Positions 51,535 to 61,418 of a DNA stretch of 64,000 nt are shown piece after piece. Below the pieces are notes generated by a model. It was not told the DNA's origin. It saw only the letters and a list, made by a program, of their open reading frames with translations, and made no database searches. Source of the DNA: Pseudomonas knackmussii B13 (GTDB lineage Bacteria > Pseudomonadota > Gammaproteobacteria > Pseudomonadales > Pseudomonadaceae); the NCBI RefSeq assembly GCF_000689415.1, contig NZ_HG322950.1, forward strand, positions 3,851,501 through 3,915,500. Reading direction: 5' to 3'. Each line of letters starts with the position of its first letter. The stretch's first letter is position 1. The translations under genes were made by a program, and so were the position numbers.

Positions 51535-51554
51535 AAAAAACCGCCGGGCGGCGG
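51535..51554 (-). terminator. Leftward terminator of the fab/tatD operon
   Basis: On the minus strand CCGCC-GCCC-GGCGG is followed by T6. It lies about 190 bp beyond the tatD-like stop, on the far side of rgsA, and would end transcripts from the long minus-strand operon. Confidence 0.7.
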
Positions 51555-51587
51555 TGGAAGCCCTGCAAAGTTGGCCAATACTTGAAA

Positions 51588-51711
51588 TTACTGGTGTGCG
51601 GCATCTCCCCCCAAGTGTCCCACCAGTGAAGGTACCGAGGATCGCGTACCTTATTGTTACACTCCTAATGGTCTTGACCCGGATTCATCCCCCAGAACCC
51701 GGGTTTTTTTT
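51588..51711 (+). ncRNA. rgsA: RgsA (P16) regulatory sRNA homologue
   Basis: The gap between the aminotransferase and the tatD-like gene holds a sigmaS-type -10 (GCCAATACTTGAA at 51574-51586, one mismatch from the CTATACTT core). About 120 nt later comes a strong terminator (ACCCGG stem 51677-51682, CCGGGT 51699-51704, then T8). This length, the RpoS promoter and the neighbour order (tatD-like gene, PilZ) match RgsA of Pseudomonas, which lies between PA2958 and PA2959. The 5' end is estimated to within a few bases. No GacA site is visible nearby. Confidence 0.72.
51677..51711 (+). terminator. Terminator of the rgsA sRNA
   Basis: 6-bp stem ACCCGG / CCGGGT with a 16-nt loop followed by eight T residues; rightward only. 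Confidence 0.85.
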
Positions 51712-51744
51712 ATGCGCGCGAAAAAGCCTTGCCGAGCATTACGC

Positions 51745-52521
51745 TCAAGCGGCCAGCGGGAACAGGCGTTTGAAGTTGGCAGTGGTCTGCTCGGCCAATG
51801 TTTCGAAGCTCACACCACGTAACACCGCCAGATACTCGGCAACCTCGCGCACGTACTCCGGAAGGTTCGGCTTGCCGCGATGCGGCACCGGCGCAAGGTA
51901 AGGCGAGTCGGTTTCCACCAACAGACGATCAGCCGGCACCTGGCGTGCGACTTCGCGCAACGCTTCGGCATTGCGGAAAGTGACGATGCCCGACAGCGAG
52001 ATATAGAAGCCGATATCCAGGGCTGCCTTGGCCATCTCCCAGTCTTCAGTGAAGCAGTGCAGCACACCCGCCTGCGGCAGCGCCGCTTCGCGCAGCAGCG
52101 CCAACGTATCGGCGCGCGCCTCGCGGGTATGCACGATCACCGGCTTGCCGGTGATCTTGGCGGCCTCGAGATGGAGGCGGAAGGCTTCCTGCTGCAGTTC
52201 GGCGGCTTCCGGCTCGTAGTGGTAGTCCAGGCCGGTCTCGCCTATGGCCACCACGCGAGGGTGATTCAGCTCCGCCAACAGCCAGTCCAGCGCCGGCGCG
52301 GCCCCCGGCTCCAGGTCGAGCGGATGGACGCCCACCGAGCAGTGCACATCGTCGTAACGCTCGGCCAGATCCTTCACCGCCTTGGCGTTGTCGGCGCTGA
52401 CGCCGATGCAGAGGAACTGCCCGACGCCCCGGGCGCGGGCGGCATCCAGCGCGGCATCGAGCGAACCGCCGTGGGCGGCCAGGTCCAGACGATCAAGGTG
52501 GCAATGGGAATCGACCAGCAT
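51745..52521 (-). CDS. TatD family hydrolase, YcfH-like
   Basis: 258 residues. It starts with the metal-binding VDSHCHLDRLDL (HxH), then VGVHPLDLEPG, GETGLDYHYEPE (about 89-100), VIVHTREARAD, GVLHCFTEDWEMAK and ETDSPYLAPVPHRGKPN. This is the YcfH type of TatD nuclease, distinct from the copy at 3177. It is the last gene of the minus-strand run plsX-fabD-fabG-acpP-fabF-pabC-mltG-tmk-holB-pilZ. A cytoplasmic Mg-dependent DNase or D-aminoacyl hydrolase role is family knowledge. Confidence 0.92.
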   Translation of the reverse strand: MLVDSHCHLDRLDLAAHGGSLDAALDAARARGVGQFLCIGVSADNAKAVKDLAERYDDVHCSVGVHPLDLEPGAAPALDWLLAELNHPRVVAIGETGLDYHYEPEAAELQQEAFRLHLEAAKITGKPVIVHTREARADTLALLREAALPQAGVLHCFTEDWEMAKAALDIGFYISLSGIVTFRNAEALREVARQVPADRLLVETDSPYLAPVPHRGKPNLPEYVREVAEYLAVLRGVSFETLAEQTTANFKRLFPLAA

Positions 52522-52587
52522 GGAAAAGGTACTCCGAAAATGACGAAGCGCCCCTTCGGGCGCTTCCTGCTTGCAGCCAGCAGCAAA

Positions 52588-52944
52588 TTACATGGTGTGG
52601 GTCGGCCGGTCCGACTTCAGCGCCCCGGCCAGGTATGTCTCGATCTTGTTGCGCGCGGTGTTGTCGCCGTCGTTGAACTGCACGCCGATACCCGCAGCGC
52701 GGTTGCCCTGAGCACCCTTCGGCGTGATCCAGACCACCTTACCGGCGACCGGGATCTTCTCCGGCTCGTCCATCAGGTTGAGCAACATGAAGACTTCGTC
52801 GCCCAGCTTGTAGGTCTTGTTGGTCGGGATGAACAGCCCGCCGTTGCGAATGAACGGCATATAGGCGGCATAGAGTACGGACTTGTCCTTGATGGTCAGG
52901 GACAGGATACCGTTACGCGGTCCCAGGTTCGGTGGCAAGCTCAT
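52588..52944 (-). CDS. pilZ: Type IV pilus protein PilZ
   Basis: 118 residues, standard for PilZ. MSLPPNLGPRNGILSLTIKD and YMPFIRNGGLFIPTNKTYKLGDEVF are its known N-terminal parts; it lacks the RxxxR motif needed for c-di-GMP, as in the P. aeruginosa protein, so it should not bind the nucleotide. It acts with PilB and FimX in pilus assembly in the cytoplasm. It lies between holB and the tatD-like gene as PA2960 does. Confidence 0.95.
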   Translation of the reverse strand: MSLPPNLGPRNGILSLTIKDKSVLYAAYMPFIRNGGLFIPTNKTYKLGDEVFMLLNLMDEPEKIPVAGKVVWITPKGAQGNRAAGIGVQFNDGDNTARNKIETYLAGALKSDRPTHTM

Positions 52945-52979
52945 GCGGCTGTCCTAGCGATGATCCGATTGCGCCGATT

Positions 52980-53966
52980 CTAGCCCGGCCCCGGCAGGCT
53001 TGCCCACTGTGCCAACAAGGCTTCGAGAAGCAGGGCACGGTTGAGGTTGGCCTTGTTCAGCACTTTCTGCCGATGCTCGAGCAGCCAGTCCTGGATCGCC
53101 AGCACCTTGGGCTGAGCTGACTTCTCTGCAAGGTACTGCACCACCTTGCGCATGTCCGCCAACCCGAGCCCGCTTTCGTCACGGGTCAGTTGGTAGCGCA
53201 GGATGCCCAGCGCCCAATCGCAGAACCAGTCGAACAGCAGGGGCAAGGGCAGCGCATTCCAGCTTTCCGCCAACTGGCCGGGAGCGATCTGTTGCTTGAG
53301 CAATTTCTTCACGCCCTCGACCACCAGGGCGCGCTGTTCGCGCACACCTTGGCCATGCAGGCGCTGCGCCGTCAGCGGCGAACCGCCGGCCAGGACCAGC
53401 AACTCATCCAGCGACTCGACCGGCTCCTCCGGGATGGCAGCAGCCAGCCACGCACGGCTCTGCTCGGCGTTCGGCTGCGGACATGCCTGCTGTACGCAGC
53501 GGCTCTTGATGGTCGGCAGCAAGCGGCTGGGCTGGTGGCTGATGAGGATCAGCACGGTGTCGCCGGAAGGTTCTTCGAGGCTTTTTAACAGGGCGTTGGC
53601 AGAGTTCAGGTTCATGGCCTCCGCCGGCTCGAGCAGCACCACCTTGCGCCCGCCCAGCTGCGCTGTCTGCACCACGAACCCCACCAGCTCACGGACCTGG
53701 TCGACACGGATGGGTTTCTCAGGCTCCTCCGGCTCCAGCTGGAAATAATCCGGATGGGTGCCGGCCGCCAGTAGCTGACAGGCTTTGCACTGGCCGCAGG
53801 CGTACCCTGCCGTCGGTTGCTGGCAGAGCAGGAAAGCAACCAGGTTGTCGGCCAGCGCGCGCTTGCCGATACCGGCCGGCCCGTGCAGCAGATACGCATG
53901 CGCGTGCCGAGCGCGACCGCTCAGTTGCTGCCACAGCACAGACTGCCAGGGGTAGATCTCAGCCAT
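52980..53966 (-). CDS. holB: DNA polymerase III delta prime subunit
   Basis: 328 residues. Walker-like GPAGIGKRALADN (about 30-42), a zinc site CQQPTAGYACGQCKAC (four Cys), LLEPAEAMNLNSANALLKSLEEPSGDT and the sensor-type SRLLPTIKSRCVQ. It is part of the clamp-loader complex. The ATG at 53966 overlaps the tmk stop by 8 nt. It is followed by pilZ in the fatty-acid/pili operon. Confidence 0.93.
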   Translation of the reverse strand: MAEIYPWQSVLWQQLSGRARHAHAYLLHGPAGIGKRALADNLVAFLLCQQPTAGYACGQCKACQLLAAGTHPDYFQLEPEEPEKPIRVDQVRELVGFVVQTAQLGGRKVVLLEPAEAMNLNSANALLKSLEEPSGDTVLILISHQPSRLLPTIKSRCVQQACPQPNAEQSRAWLAAAIPEEPVESLDELLVLAGGSPLTAQRLHGQGVREQRALVVEGVKKLLKQQIAPGQLAESWNALPLPLLFDWFCDWALGILRYQLTRDESGLGLADMRKVVQYLAEKSAQPKVLAIQDWLLEHRQKVLNKANLNRALLLEALLAQWASLPGPG

Positions 53967-54591
53967 GCAGGCGCTCCAGCAGCATGGGCAGCAGCGAATC
54001 CAGATCGGCCTGCACCTGCGCCAGCGATTGCGCGGCGTCCAGCACGTGATAGCGCTGCGGCTCGGCGGATGCGCGGCGCAGATAGGTCTGGCGTACGGCC
54101 TCGAAGAACTCGCGCCCCTCCTGCTCGAAGCGATCCAGACGACCGCGCGCCGCCGCACGAGAAAGGCCGACTTCCACCGGAAGATCGAAGACAAGCGTCA
54201 GATCCGGACGCAGGTCGCCCTGGACGAAGCGCTCCAGCTCGGCGATGCGTGCCTCTGGCAGCCCGCGACCACCGCCCTGGTAGGCGTAGGTGGCGTCGGT
54301 AAAACGATCGCAAAGAACCACCGCGCCACGTGCCAGCGCCGGGCGAATGACCTGGGCGATGTGCTGGGCGCGAGCGGCGAACATCAGCAACAGCTCGGTA
54401 TCCACCGCCATGGGCTCGTCGCTCGGGGTCAGCAGCAGGTCGCGAATGCGCTCGGCCAGCGGCGTACCGCCCGGCTCGCGAGTAAGTTGCACTTCGATGC
54501 CGCGCTCGCGCAGACGCTCGGCGAGGTATTCGCGGTTGGTGCTCTTGCCCGCGCCTTCGGGGCCTTCCAGGGTGACGAACAGGCCGCTCAC
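53959..54591 (-). CDS. tmk: Thymidylate kinase
   Basis: 210 residues. P-loop LEGPEGAGKSTN (about 8-19), TREPGGTPLAERIRDLLL, the DR motif CDRFTDATYAYQGGGRG and the lid-like ARGRLDRFEQEGREFFEAVR. It phosphorylates dTMP to dTDP. Its start is 17 nt after the mltG stop; its end overlaps holB by 8 nt. Confidence 0.95.
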   Translation of the reverse strand: MSGLFVTLEGPEGAGKSTNREYLAERLRERGIEVQLTREPGGTPLAERIRDLLLTPSDEPMAVDTELLLMFAARAQHIAQVIRPALARGAVVLCDRFTDATYAYQGGGRGLPEARIAELERFVQGDLRPDLTLVFDLPVEVGLSRAAARGRLDRFEQEGREFFEAVRQTYLRRASAEPQRYHVLDAAQSLAQVQADLDSLLPMLLERLHG

Positions 54592-54608
54592 TCGGCTCTC
54601 CTTCTGTC

Positions 54609-55694
54609 TTACTGCTGCTGTGCCGGGGCCTGCTCGGAGGCCTCCGCCGGTGCGTTCGCCGCAGCCGGCGCGGGGCTGGACCTGTAGTCCGCACGCCGCT
54701 TGAGCTGGAACTCCTGCACCGCCTTGTTGTGATCGTCCAAGTTGTCGGAGAACACGTGGCTGCCATCGCCGCGGGCGACAAAGTAAAGGCTTTGCCCGTC
54801 AGCGGGATTGAGCGCCGCATGGATGGCGTCGCGCCCGGGCATGGCAATCGGTGTCGGCGGCAGCCCGGCGACTACGTAGGTGTTGTAAGGGGTCGGCTCG
54901 CGCAGGTCGGCCCGGCTGATCTTGCCGGTGTAGCGCTCGCCCATGCCGTAGATCACCGTCGGGTCGGTCTGCAGCAGCATGTTCTTTTCCAGGCGCCGCA
55001 CGAAGACCCCGGCGATCTGCGCACGCTCCTGCGGCACACCGGTTTCCTTCTCGATCAGCGAGGCCATGATCAGAGCCTGGTACGAATTCGCGTAGGGCAA
55101 ATCCTGCCCTCGGCCGTCCCACTCTTCCTTGAGGATCTTGTCCATGCGCTGGTAGGCCTGCTTGAGCAGGTCGATATCGCGCATACCGCGCACATAGCGG
55201 TAGGTGTCCGGGAAGAAATGTCCTTCGGGGGCGATGTCGGCCTTGCCCAGGCGCTTCATCACCTCGGCGTCGCTGAGACCGGCCAGGGTCGCCTCCAGCT
55301 TGGGCTGGCGCGCGAGCAGCTCGCGGAATTGATGGAAGGTCCAGCCCTCGACCAGGGTCAGGCTGTATTGCACGACATCGCCTTCGCGCCACAGGGCTAG
55401 CAGATCAGCTCCATCCATGCCCGGCTTGAGGCGATACTCGCCACTGTGCAGGGCCTGGCCAGAGAGGTTGAATCGCCAGTAAAGACGCAGCCAGAAGGCA
55501 CCGTGCAGCACCTCCTCATCCTGCAGGCGGGCCAGCAAGGCGCCCGGCGTGGCACCCGAAGGGACGTCGAGCAGGCGCTCCTCGGTGAGCTGCAGCGGCT
55601 GCTGCAGGGCGCGGTGCTGCTCCCAGCCTGCCAGGCCCAGCAATAGCCCGGCCAGCAGCAGGCCGCCTTCCAGCAGCACCAGCAATTTGCGCAT
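54609..55694 (-). CDS. mltG: Endolytic transglycosylase MltG
   Basis: 361 residues. N-terminal membrane anchor (VLLEGGLLLAGLLLGLAG). A LysM-like region and the YceG domain follow, with VEGWTFHQFRELLA, ALIMASLIEKETGVPQERAQIAGVF (catalytic Glu near residue 218) and LLQTDPTVIYGMGERYTGKI. The Ala/Pro-rich tail after about residue 335 is unusual but has no assigned role. It cuts nascent glycan strands in the periplasm. The ATG at 55694 is 6 nt after the pabC stop; a GTG 3 nt upstream is also possible. Confidence 0.94.
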   Translation of the reverse strand: MRKLLVLLEGGLLLAGLLLGLAGWEQHRALQQPLQLTEERLLDVPSGATPGALLARLQDEEVLHGAFWLRLYWRFNLSGQALHSGEYRLKPGMDGADLLALWREGDVVQYSLTLVEGWTFHQFRELLARQPKLEATLAGLSDAEVMKRLGKADIAPEGHFFPDTYRYVRGMRDIDLLKQAYQRMDKILKEEWDGRGQDLPYANSYQALIMASLIEKETGVPQERAQIAGVFVRRLEKNMLLQTDPTVIYGMGERYTGKISRADLREPTPYNTYVVAGLPPTPIAMPGRDAIHAALNPADGQSLYFVARGDGSHVFSDNLDDHNKAVQEFQLKRRADYRSSPAPAAANAPAEASEQAPAQQQ

Positions 55695-55700
55695 CACAGG

Positions 55701-56515
55701 TCAGGAATCCAGAAGTTCGCGGAAATGGGTTTGCAGTTTACGGGTGATCGGTCCGACCGGCCAGGCATGCGCCTCCAGCTGTCGCACCGGCCAGATGCCG
55801 TAAAGGCTGTTGCAAAGAAAGACCTCGTCGGCACGCAGCAGTTCGGCATATTCGACGTCGCGCACGACAGTCGCGATGCCCTGCCCTGCCGCCCACTCGA
55901 GCATTTCGGCGCGCATCACGCCGGCCACACCGCAGCGGCTCAGCGCCGGCGTCAGTAGCTGACCGTCGAGGACCAGGAAAAGGTTGCTGAACACGCCCTC
56001 GACAACACGGCCACTCTGGTCACGCATCAATCCTTCCGCGCAGGCGGGATCGCTCCACTCGCTGCGAGCAAGCACCTGCTCCAGACGGTTGAGATGTTTG
56101 AGGCCGGCCAGCAGGGGCTGTTCCGCAAGGCGGGTGGCGCAGGGGAACAGACTCACACCCTGCTCGAAGTTGGCCACCGGATAAGCCGGCGCTGGGTAGC
56201 CAAGGAGAATACGGCGGACCTTGGCATCGGCCGGGGCTGCGTATCCGCGCAGGGCATCGCCACGGGTGAGCATGAGCTTGGCCACGCCCTCGCCCAGTTG
56301 AGCGCAAAACGTCAGCAGCTCCTGTTCGACCTGATCGAGCGAAAGCGGCAGATGGAGACGACGCGATCCTTCTTCCAGGCGCGCCAGATGCCGCGCCAAA
56401 AGTCGCGGTCGACCGGCTGAAACGGCGATGGTCTCGAACAGACCATCACCGTAGGCCAGTCCGCGATCGCGCACGGACAGGGCCTCGGCGGGCCGACCGT
56501 CGACCCAGGCGAGCA

Positions 56516-56516
<1 letters not shown>
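55701..56516 (-). CDS. pabC: Aminodeoxychorismate lyase
   Basis: 271 residues of fold-type IV PLP enzyme. DRGLAYGDGLFETI (about 17-30), the PLP lysine in LKHLNRLEQVLAR (about 138-150), GVFSNLFLV and CNSLYGIWPV. It makes p-aminobenzoate and pyruvate for folate. Its ATG overlaps the fabF stop by 1 nt (TGATG), so the two are coupled. Confidence 0.93.
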
Positions 56517-57760
<1,244 letters not shown>

Positions 57761-57825
57761 TGCGACTTCCTCTTGTGTATTTCACGGCATATGCGCCAGA
57801 CGGCTCGCGTCGGCGGTAAAGAAAA

Positions 57826-57851
57826 GCCGCACGCCTTTGCAGGCGTGCGGC
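57826..57851 (-). terminator. Strong hairpin between acpP and fabF
   Basis: On the minus strand GCCGCACGCC-TGCAAA-GGCGTGCGGC (10-bp perfect stem) is followed by TTTTCTTT. Transcripts ending here would carry acpP but not fabF, giving the high ACP output; read-through supplies fabF, pabC and the rest. Confidence 0.85.
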
Positions 57852-57874
57852 TTCTTCCGTCGGAAAACGGCTAC

Positions 57875-58111
57875 TTATTGCTGGTGAGCAACGATGTAGT
57901 CGATAGCTTCCTGAACGGTGGTGATCTTTTCGGCTTGCTCGTCGGGGATTTCGGTCTCGAATTCCTCTTCCAGAGCCATCACCAGCTCAACGGTGTCAAG
58001 GGAGTCGGCGCCCAGGTCTTCGACGAAGGAAGCGCTGTTGGTGACTTCTTCTTCCTTAACGCCGAGTTGCTCAGCAACGATTTTCTTGACGCGTTCTTCG
58101 ATGGTGCTCAT
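57875..58111 (-). CDS. acpP: Acyl carrier protein
   Basis: 78 residues, MSTIEERVKKIVAEQLGVKEEE start. The phosphopantetheine serine is Ser37 in EDLGADSLDTVELVM. Very acidic, as expected. It lies between fabG and fabF. Upstream is a 194-bp gap with AT-rich stretches (TTATAAAG and GGTTATAGAC on the minus strand) suggesting its own promoter, but I cannot define the exact boxes. Confidence 0.98.
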   Translation of the reverse strand: MSTIEERVKKIVAEQLGVKEEEVTNSASFVEDLGADSLDTVELVMALEEEFETEIPDEQAEKITTVQEAIDYIVAHQQ

Positions 58112-58305
58112 ACCTTGTTTTCACTCCTATGGACAATCCGTACAGCTGGGCTGCGGGTAAGTGTATAGAAAGGGTTTTCAGCATTTCAAGCCGAATGCCC
58201 ACGCCCTTCCGCGGCTACCCAAATGTTCTGTCTATAACCCAGTTGCAGCTTTATAACGGATTTTAGACAGCCCATATGACATATCCGCGAAAGGTTACGT
58301 CACAT

Positions 58306-59049
58306 TCAGCTCATATACATTCCGCCGTTGACCGGAATGGTCGCGCCAGTGACATAGGCCGCGCCTTCCGAGGCGAGGAATCCTACCACCTTGGCAATCT
58401 CTTCGGCCTGCCCCAGGCGACCCAGGGGAATCTGACCGAGCAGGGCCTCACGCTGCACTTCCGGCAGTTCGCGAGTCATGTCGGTGTCGATGAAACCCGG
58501 CGCGACCGCATTGACAGTGATAGCACGAGAACCCACTTCGCGCGCCAGGGCGCGAGTAAAGCCCTCTAGGCCGGCCTTCGCCGCGGCGTAGTTGGTCTGC
58601 CCGGCGTTACCCATGGCGCCGACCACCGAGCCGATGTTGATGATGCGACCCCAGCGAGCCTTGGTCATACCGCGCAGTACGGCTTTCGACAGACGGTAGA
58701 GGCTGTTGAGGTTGGTGTTGACCACATCGAACCACTCGTCGTCTTTCATCCGCATCAGCAGATTATCGCGGGTGATGCCGGCATTGTTGACCACGATCAG
58801 CGGCTGACCGAGGTGCTGCTGGATGTGCTCGAGAGTCGAAGCAACGGACTCGTCGTTGGAGACGTCCAGTACTAGACCGGCACCTTCGACACCGTTGGCC
58901 TTCAGGTATTCGGCGATTTTCTCGGCGCCCGAAGCGGTGGTGGCGGTACCGATGACGACAGCACCCAGACGACCCAGCTCCAGCGCGATGGCCTGGCCGA
59001 TGCCACGGCTAGCGCCGGTGACCAGGGCAACCTTACCTTGCAAACTCAT
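58306..59049 (-). CDS. fabG: 3-oxoacyl-ACP reductase
   Basis: 247 residues. TGASRGIGQAIA (about 12-23), NNAGITRDNL, and the Ser-Tyr-Lys catalytic set in INIGSVVGAMGNAGQTNYAAAKAGLEG (key Ser138, Tyr151, Lys155). NADPH-dependent reduction of 3-ketoacyl-ACP. It starts 15 nt after the fabD stop with AGGAGA upstream, so it is co-transcribed with fabD. Confidence 0.97.
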   Translation of the reverse strand: MSLQGKVALVTGASRGIGQAIALELGRLGAVVIGTATTASGAEKIAEYLKANGVEGAGLVLDVSNDESVASTLEHIQQHLGQPLIVVNNAGITRDNLLMRMKDDEWFDVVNTNLNSLYRLSKAVLRGMTKARWGRIINIGSVVGAMGNAGQTNYAAAKAGLEGFTRALAREVGSRAITVNAVAPGFIDTDMTRELPEVQREALLGQIPLGRLGQAEEIAKVVGFLASEGAAYVTGATIPVNGGMYMS

Positions 59050-59064
59050 GCTTCTATCTCCTGT

Positions 59065-60003
59065 TCAAGCCAGAGTCGCACGAGCCGCCGCAAAGGCGTC
59101 CGCGGAGTCCAGATTGTGGGTATTCACACCCTTGGCGCAGCGCTTGTTCAGGCCCGCCAGGACTTTGCCGGGGCCGCACTCTACCAGATCAGTGACGCCC
59201 TTGGCGGCCAGCAGTTGCACAGTCTCTACCCAGCGAACCGGGCTATAGAGCTGCGCCAACAGGTCGCGCTTGAGGACGGCCAGGTCGGCAGGAACCTGTG
59301 CACTGACGTTCTGCACCAGGGCGATCTGCGGCATTTGCCAATCGATGGCCTCGACCGCTCCGGCGAAGCGTTCGGCAGCCGGGCGCATCAGCTCGCAGTG
59401 CGACGGCACGCTGACCGGCAGCGCGACGGCGCGCTTGGCACCACGAGCCTTGCAAGCCTCGATGGCGCGCTCGACCGCAGCAGCGGAACCGGCAACAACC
59501 ACCTGCCCCGGAGCGTTGAAATTGACTGCACTGACCACTTCACCCTGCGCAGCTTCTGCGCAGGCTGCCAGCACATCGGCATCTTCCAGGCCGAGAATTG
59601 CAGCCATACCACCGGTACCGGCCGGAACGGCTTCCTGCATCAGCTGACCACGACGCTCCACCAGCTTCACCGCCGAAGCGAACGGCAGGCTTCCGGCAGC
59701 GACAAGTGCCGAGTACTCGCCCAGGCTATGGCCGGCAACGTAGGCCGGCAGCACGCCACCTTGACTCTGCCACAGACGCCAGAGGGCGATGGAGGCGGTG
59801 AGGATGCCAGGCTGGGTCTTGTCGGTCTGATTCAGACGCTCTTCCGGACCTTCCTGTACCAGCGCCCAGAGGTCGTAACCTAGAGCGTCGGACGCCTCGG
59901 CGAAGGTCTCGCGCACCAGCGCGTGCTGCGCGCCCAGTTCGCCGAGCATGCCGAGCGATTGCGAGCCCTGACCGGGGAAAACGAATGCGAGGGATGCGGA
60001 CAT
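59065..60003 (-). CDS. fabD: Malonyl-CoA:ACP transacylase
   Basis: 312 residues. FVFPGQGSQSLGML at the N-terminus, the nucleophile Ser93 in AGHSLGEYSAL, Arg in the KLVERRGQLMQEA region and His in VPSHCELMRPA. It loads malonyl groups on ACP. The start is preceded by AGGGACCC. The 208-bp gap to plsX upstream contains no gene but a TTATGCT -10-like element on the minus strand, so a secondary promoter is possible. Confidence 0.96.
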   Translation of the reverse strand: MSASLAFVFPGQGSQSLGMLGELGAQHALVRETFAEASDALGYDLWALVQEGPEERLNQTDKTQPGILTASIALWRLWQSQGGVLPAYVAGHSLGEYSALVAAGSLPFASAVKLVERRGQLMQEAVPAGTGGMAAILGLEDADVLAACAEAAQGEVVSAVNFNAPGQVVVAGSAAAVERAIEACKARGAKRAVALPVSVPSHCELMRPAAERFAGAVEAIDWQMPQIALVQNVSAQVPADLAVLKRDLLAQLYSPVRWVETVQLLAAKGVTDLVECGPGKVLAGLNKRCAKGVNTHNLDSADAFAAARATLA

Positions 60004-60211
60004 TGCAACGGGTCCCTTGTGTCTGTTTCGTCGAAGAGGAAACGCCAGCAGCAGCCTGGCGCATGGAACTGACAGTTGGATGACGGCCTGTCCGGCGCGG
60101 TCACATCCAAATTGCGATTCTTCTTCAGCCCGCCGAGGCCAGCTCCGAACGGGTGGCGAAGCATAACCGCTTTCGCCGCGAAAAATCTCTATTTCCTTTA
60201 CCGTCAGTCAC

Positions 60212-61219
60212 TTAGAGAAGATCTTCAAGCCGCCCATGGAGCCGCTGCGGCAGGTTCTCGCGAATCTCTATCAGAGCTCGGCGCAAGGCACTCTTGATGC
60301 CCTCCTCGCCAGCACTGCCATGACTTTTCACCACTATGCCCTGCAGGCCAAGGAAACTCGCACCATTGTAACGGGAAGGCGTCAGCTCGCTGCGCAGACG
60401 GCGCAGCAGCGGCATGGCCACCAGGCCGATGGCCTTGGCCGACAGACTGGACGCGAACAATTCCTCCAGCCGACTGACCACCATGGCCGCCAGCCCTTCG
60501 CTGGACTTGAGCAGGATGTTGCCGACGAAACCATCGCAGACCACGACATCGGCGAGACCGCGATACAGGCCGTCGCCCTCTATATAACCGATGTAATTGA
60601 TGCCGCGAGCCTGCTCCAGAAGCGTGGAGGCCAGTTTGACCTGCTGGTTGCCCTTGATGTCCTCGGTACCGACGTTGAGCAATGCGACCCTCGGCTGCGG
60701 CTTACCCAACGCCTCCGCGGCAACTGCGCCCATGACGGCAAATTGGTACAAGTGCTCGGCGCTGCAGTCGACATTCGCCCCAAGATCGAGAAGATGGCAG
60801 TACCCGCCTTGCGTCGGCACAGCCGTCACCATCGCCGGCCGATCGATTCCAGGCAGCGTCTTGAGCAGGTAGCGCGAAAGCGCCATCAATGCCCCTGTAT
60901 TGCCAGCGCTGACGCAGGCGTGCGCCGTACCACCCCGAACCAGTTCGAGAGCTACGCGCATGGAAGCATCAGGTTTGCCGCGCAAGGCCTGGGATGGACG
61001 CTCGTCCATGCCAATGACTTCACTGGCGTGCTGGATATGCAGACGAGAACGATCGGACGCTGGCACACGTGCGCAGAGCTGTTCGATCAGGGGAGCCTGG
61101 CCGACAAGGACCAGTTGTAGAGCGGGATTCTCGGCCAGGAAGGAAATGCAGGCCGGAACAATGCAGTGGGGACCGTAGTCCCCACCCATTGCGTCAATCG
61201 CGATGATTGGCGCGGACAA
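60212..61219 (-). CDS. plsX: Phosphate acyltransferase PlsX
   Basis: 335 residues. PlsX landmarks: AIDAMGGDYGPH (about 7-18), QHASEVIGMDERPSQALRGKPDASM, SAGNTGALMALS (about 103-114), LLDLGANVDC and GDGLYRGLADVVVCDGFVGNILLK. It makes acyl-phosphate from acyl-ACP for phospholipid synthesis at the membrane. It begins 3 nt after the rpmF stop, forming the conserved yceD-rpmF-plsX unit. Confidence 0.96.
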   Translation of the reverse strand: MSAPIIAIDAMGGDYGPHCIVPACISFLAENPALQLVLVGQAPLIEQLCARVPASDRSRLHIQHASEVIGMDERPSQALRGKPDASMRVALELVRGGTAHACVSAGNTGALMALSRYLLKTLPGIDRPAMVTAVPTQGGYCHLLDLGANVDCSAEHLYQFAVMGAVAAEALGKPQPRVALLNVGTEDIKGNQQVKLASTLLEQARGINYIGYIEGDGLYRGLADVVVCDGFVGNILLKSSEGLAAMVVSRLEELFASSLSAKAIGLVAMPLLRRLRSELTPSRYNGASFLGLQGIVVKSHGSAGEEGIKSALRRALIEIRENLPQRLHGRLEDLL

Positions 61220-61222
61220 AGA

Positions 61223-61405
61223 TTACTCGTCGGAACCTTTGTCTACGACCTTACGGCCGCGATAGAAACCGTCCGGGGAGACGTGGTGACGCAGGTGAAC
61301 TTCACCGGTGCTCTTTTCTACGGACAGGGCGTTCGCTTCGAGAGCATCGTGGGAACGACGCATGTCACGAGCGGAACGGGATTTTTTGTTCTGCTGAACA
61401 GCCAT
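61223..61405 (-). CDS. rpmF: 50S ribosomal protein L32
   Basis: 60 residues, basic. MAVQQNKKSRSARDMRRSHDAL is the usual L32 start; this copy has no CXXC zinc motif, consistent with the Cys-minus form. GAGTTAATC before the ATG. It sits 13 nt after yceD and 3 nt before plsX, the widely conserved order linking ribosome and lipid synthesis. Confidence 0.97.
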   Translation of the reverse strand: MAVQQNKKSRSARDMRRSHDALEANALSVEKSTGEVHLRHHVSPDGFYRGRKVVDKGSDE

Positions 61406-61418
61406 GATTGATTAACTC

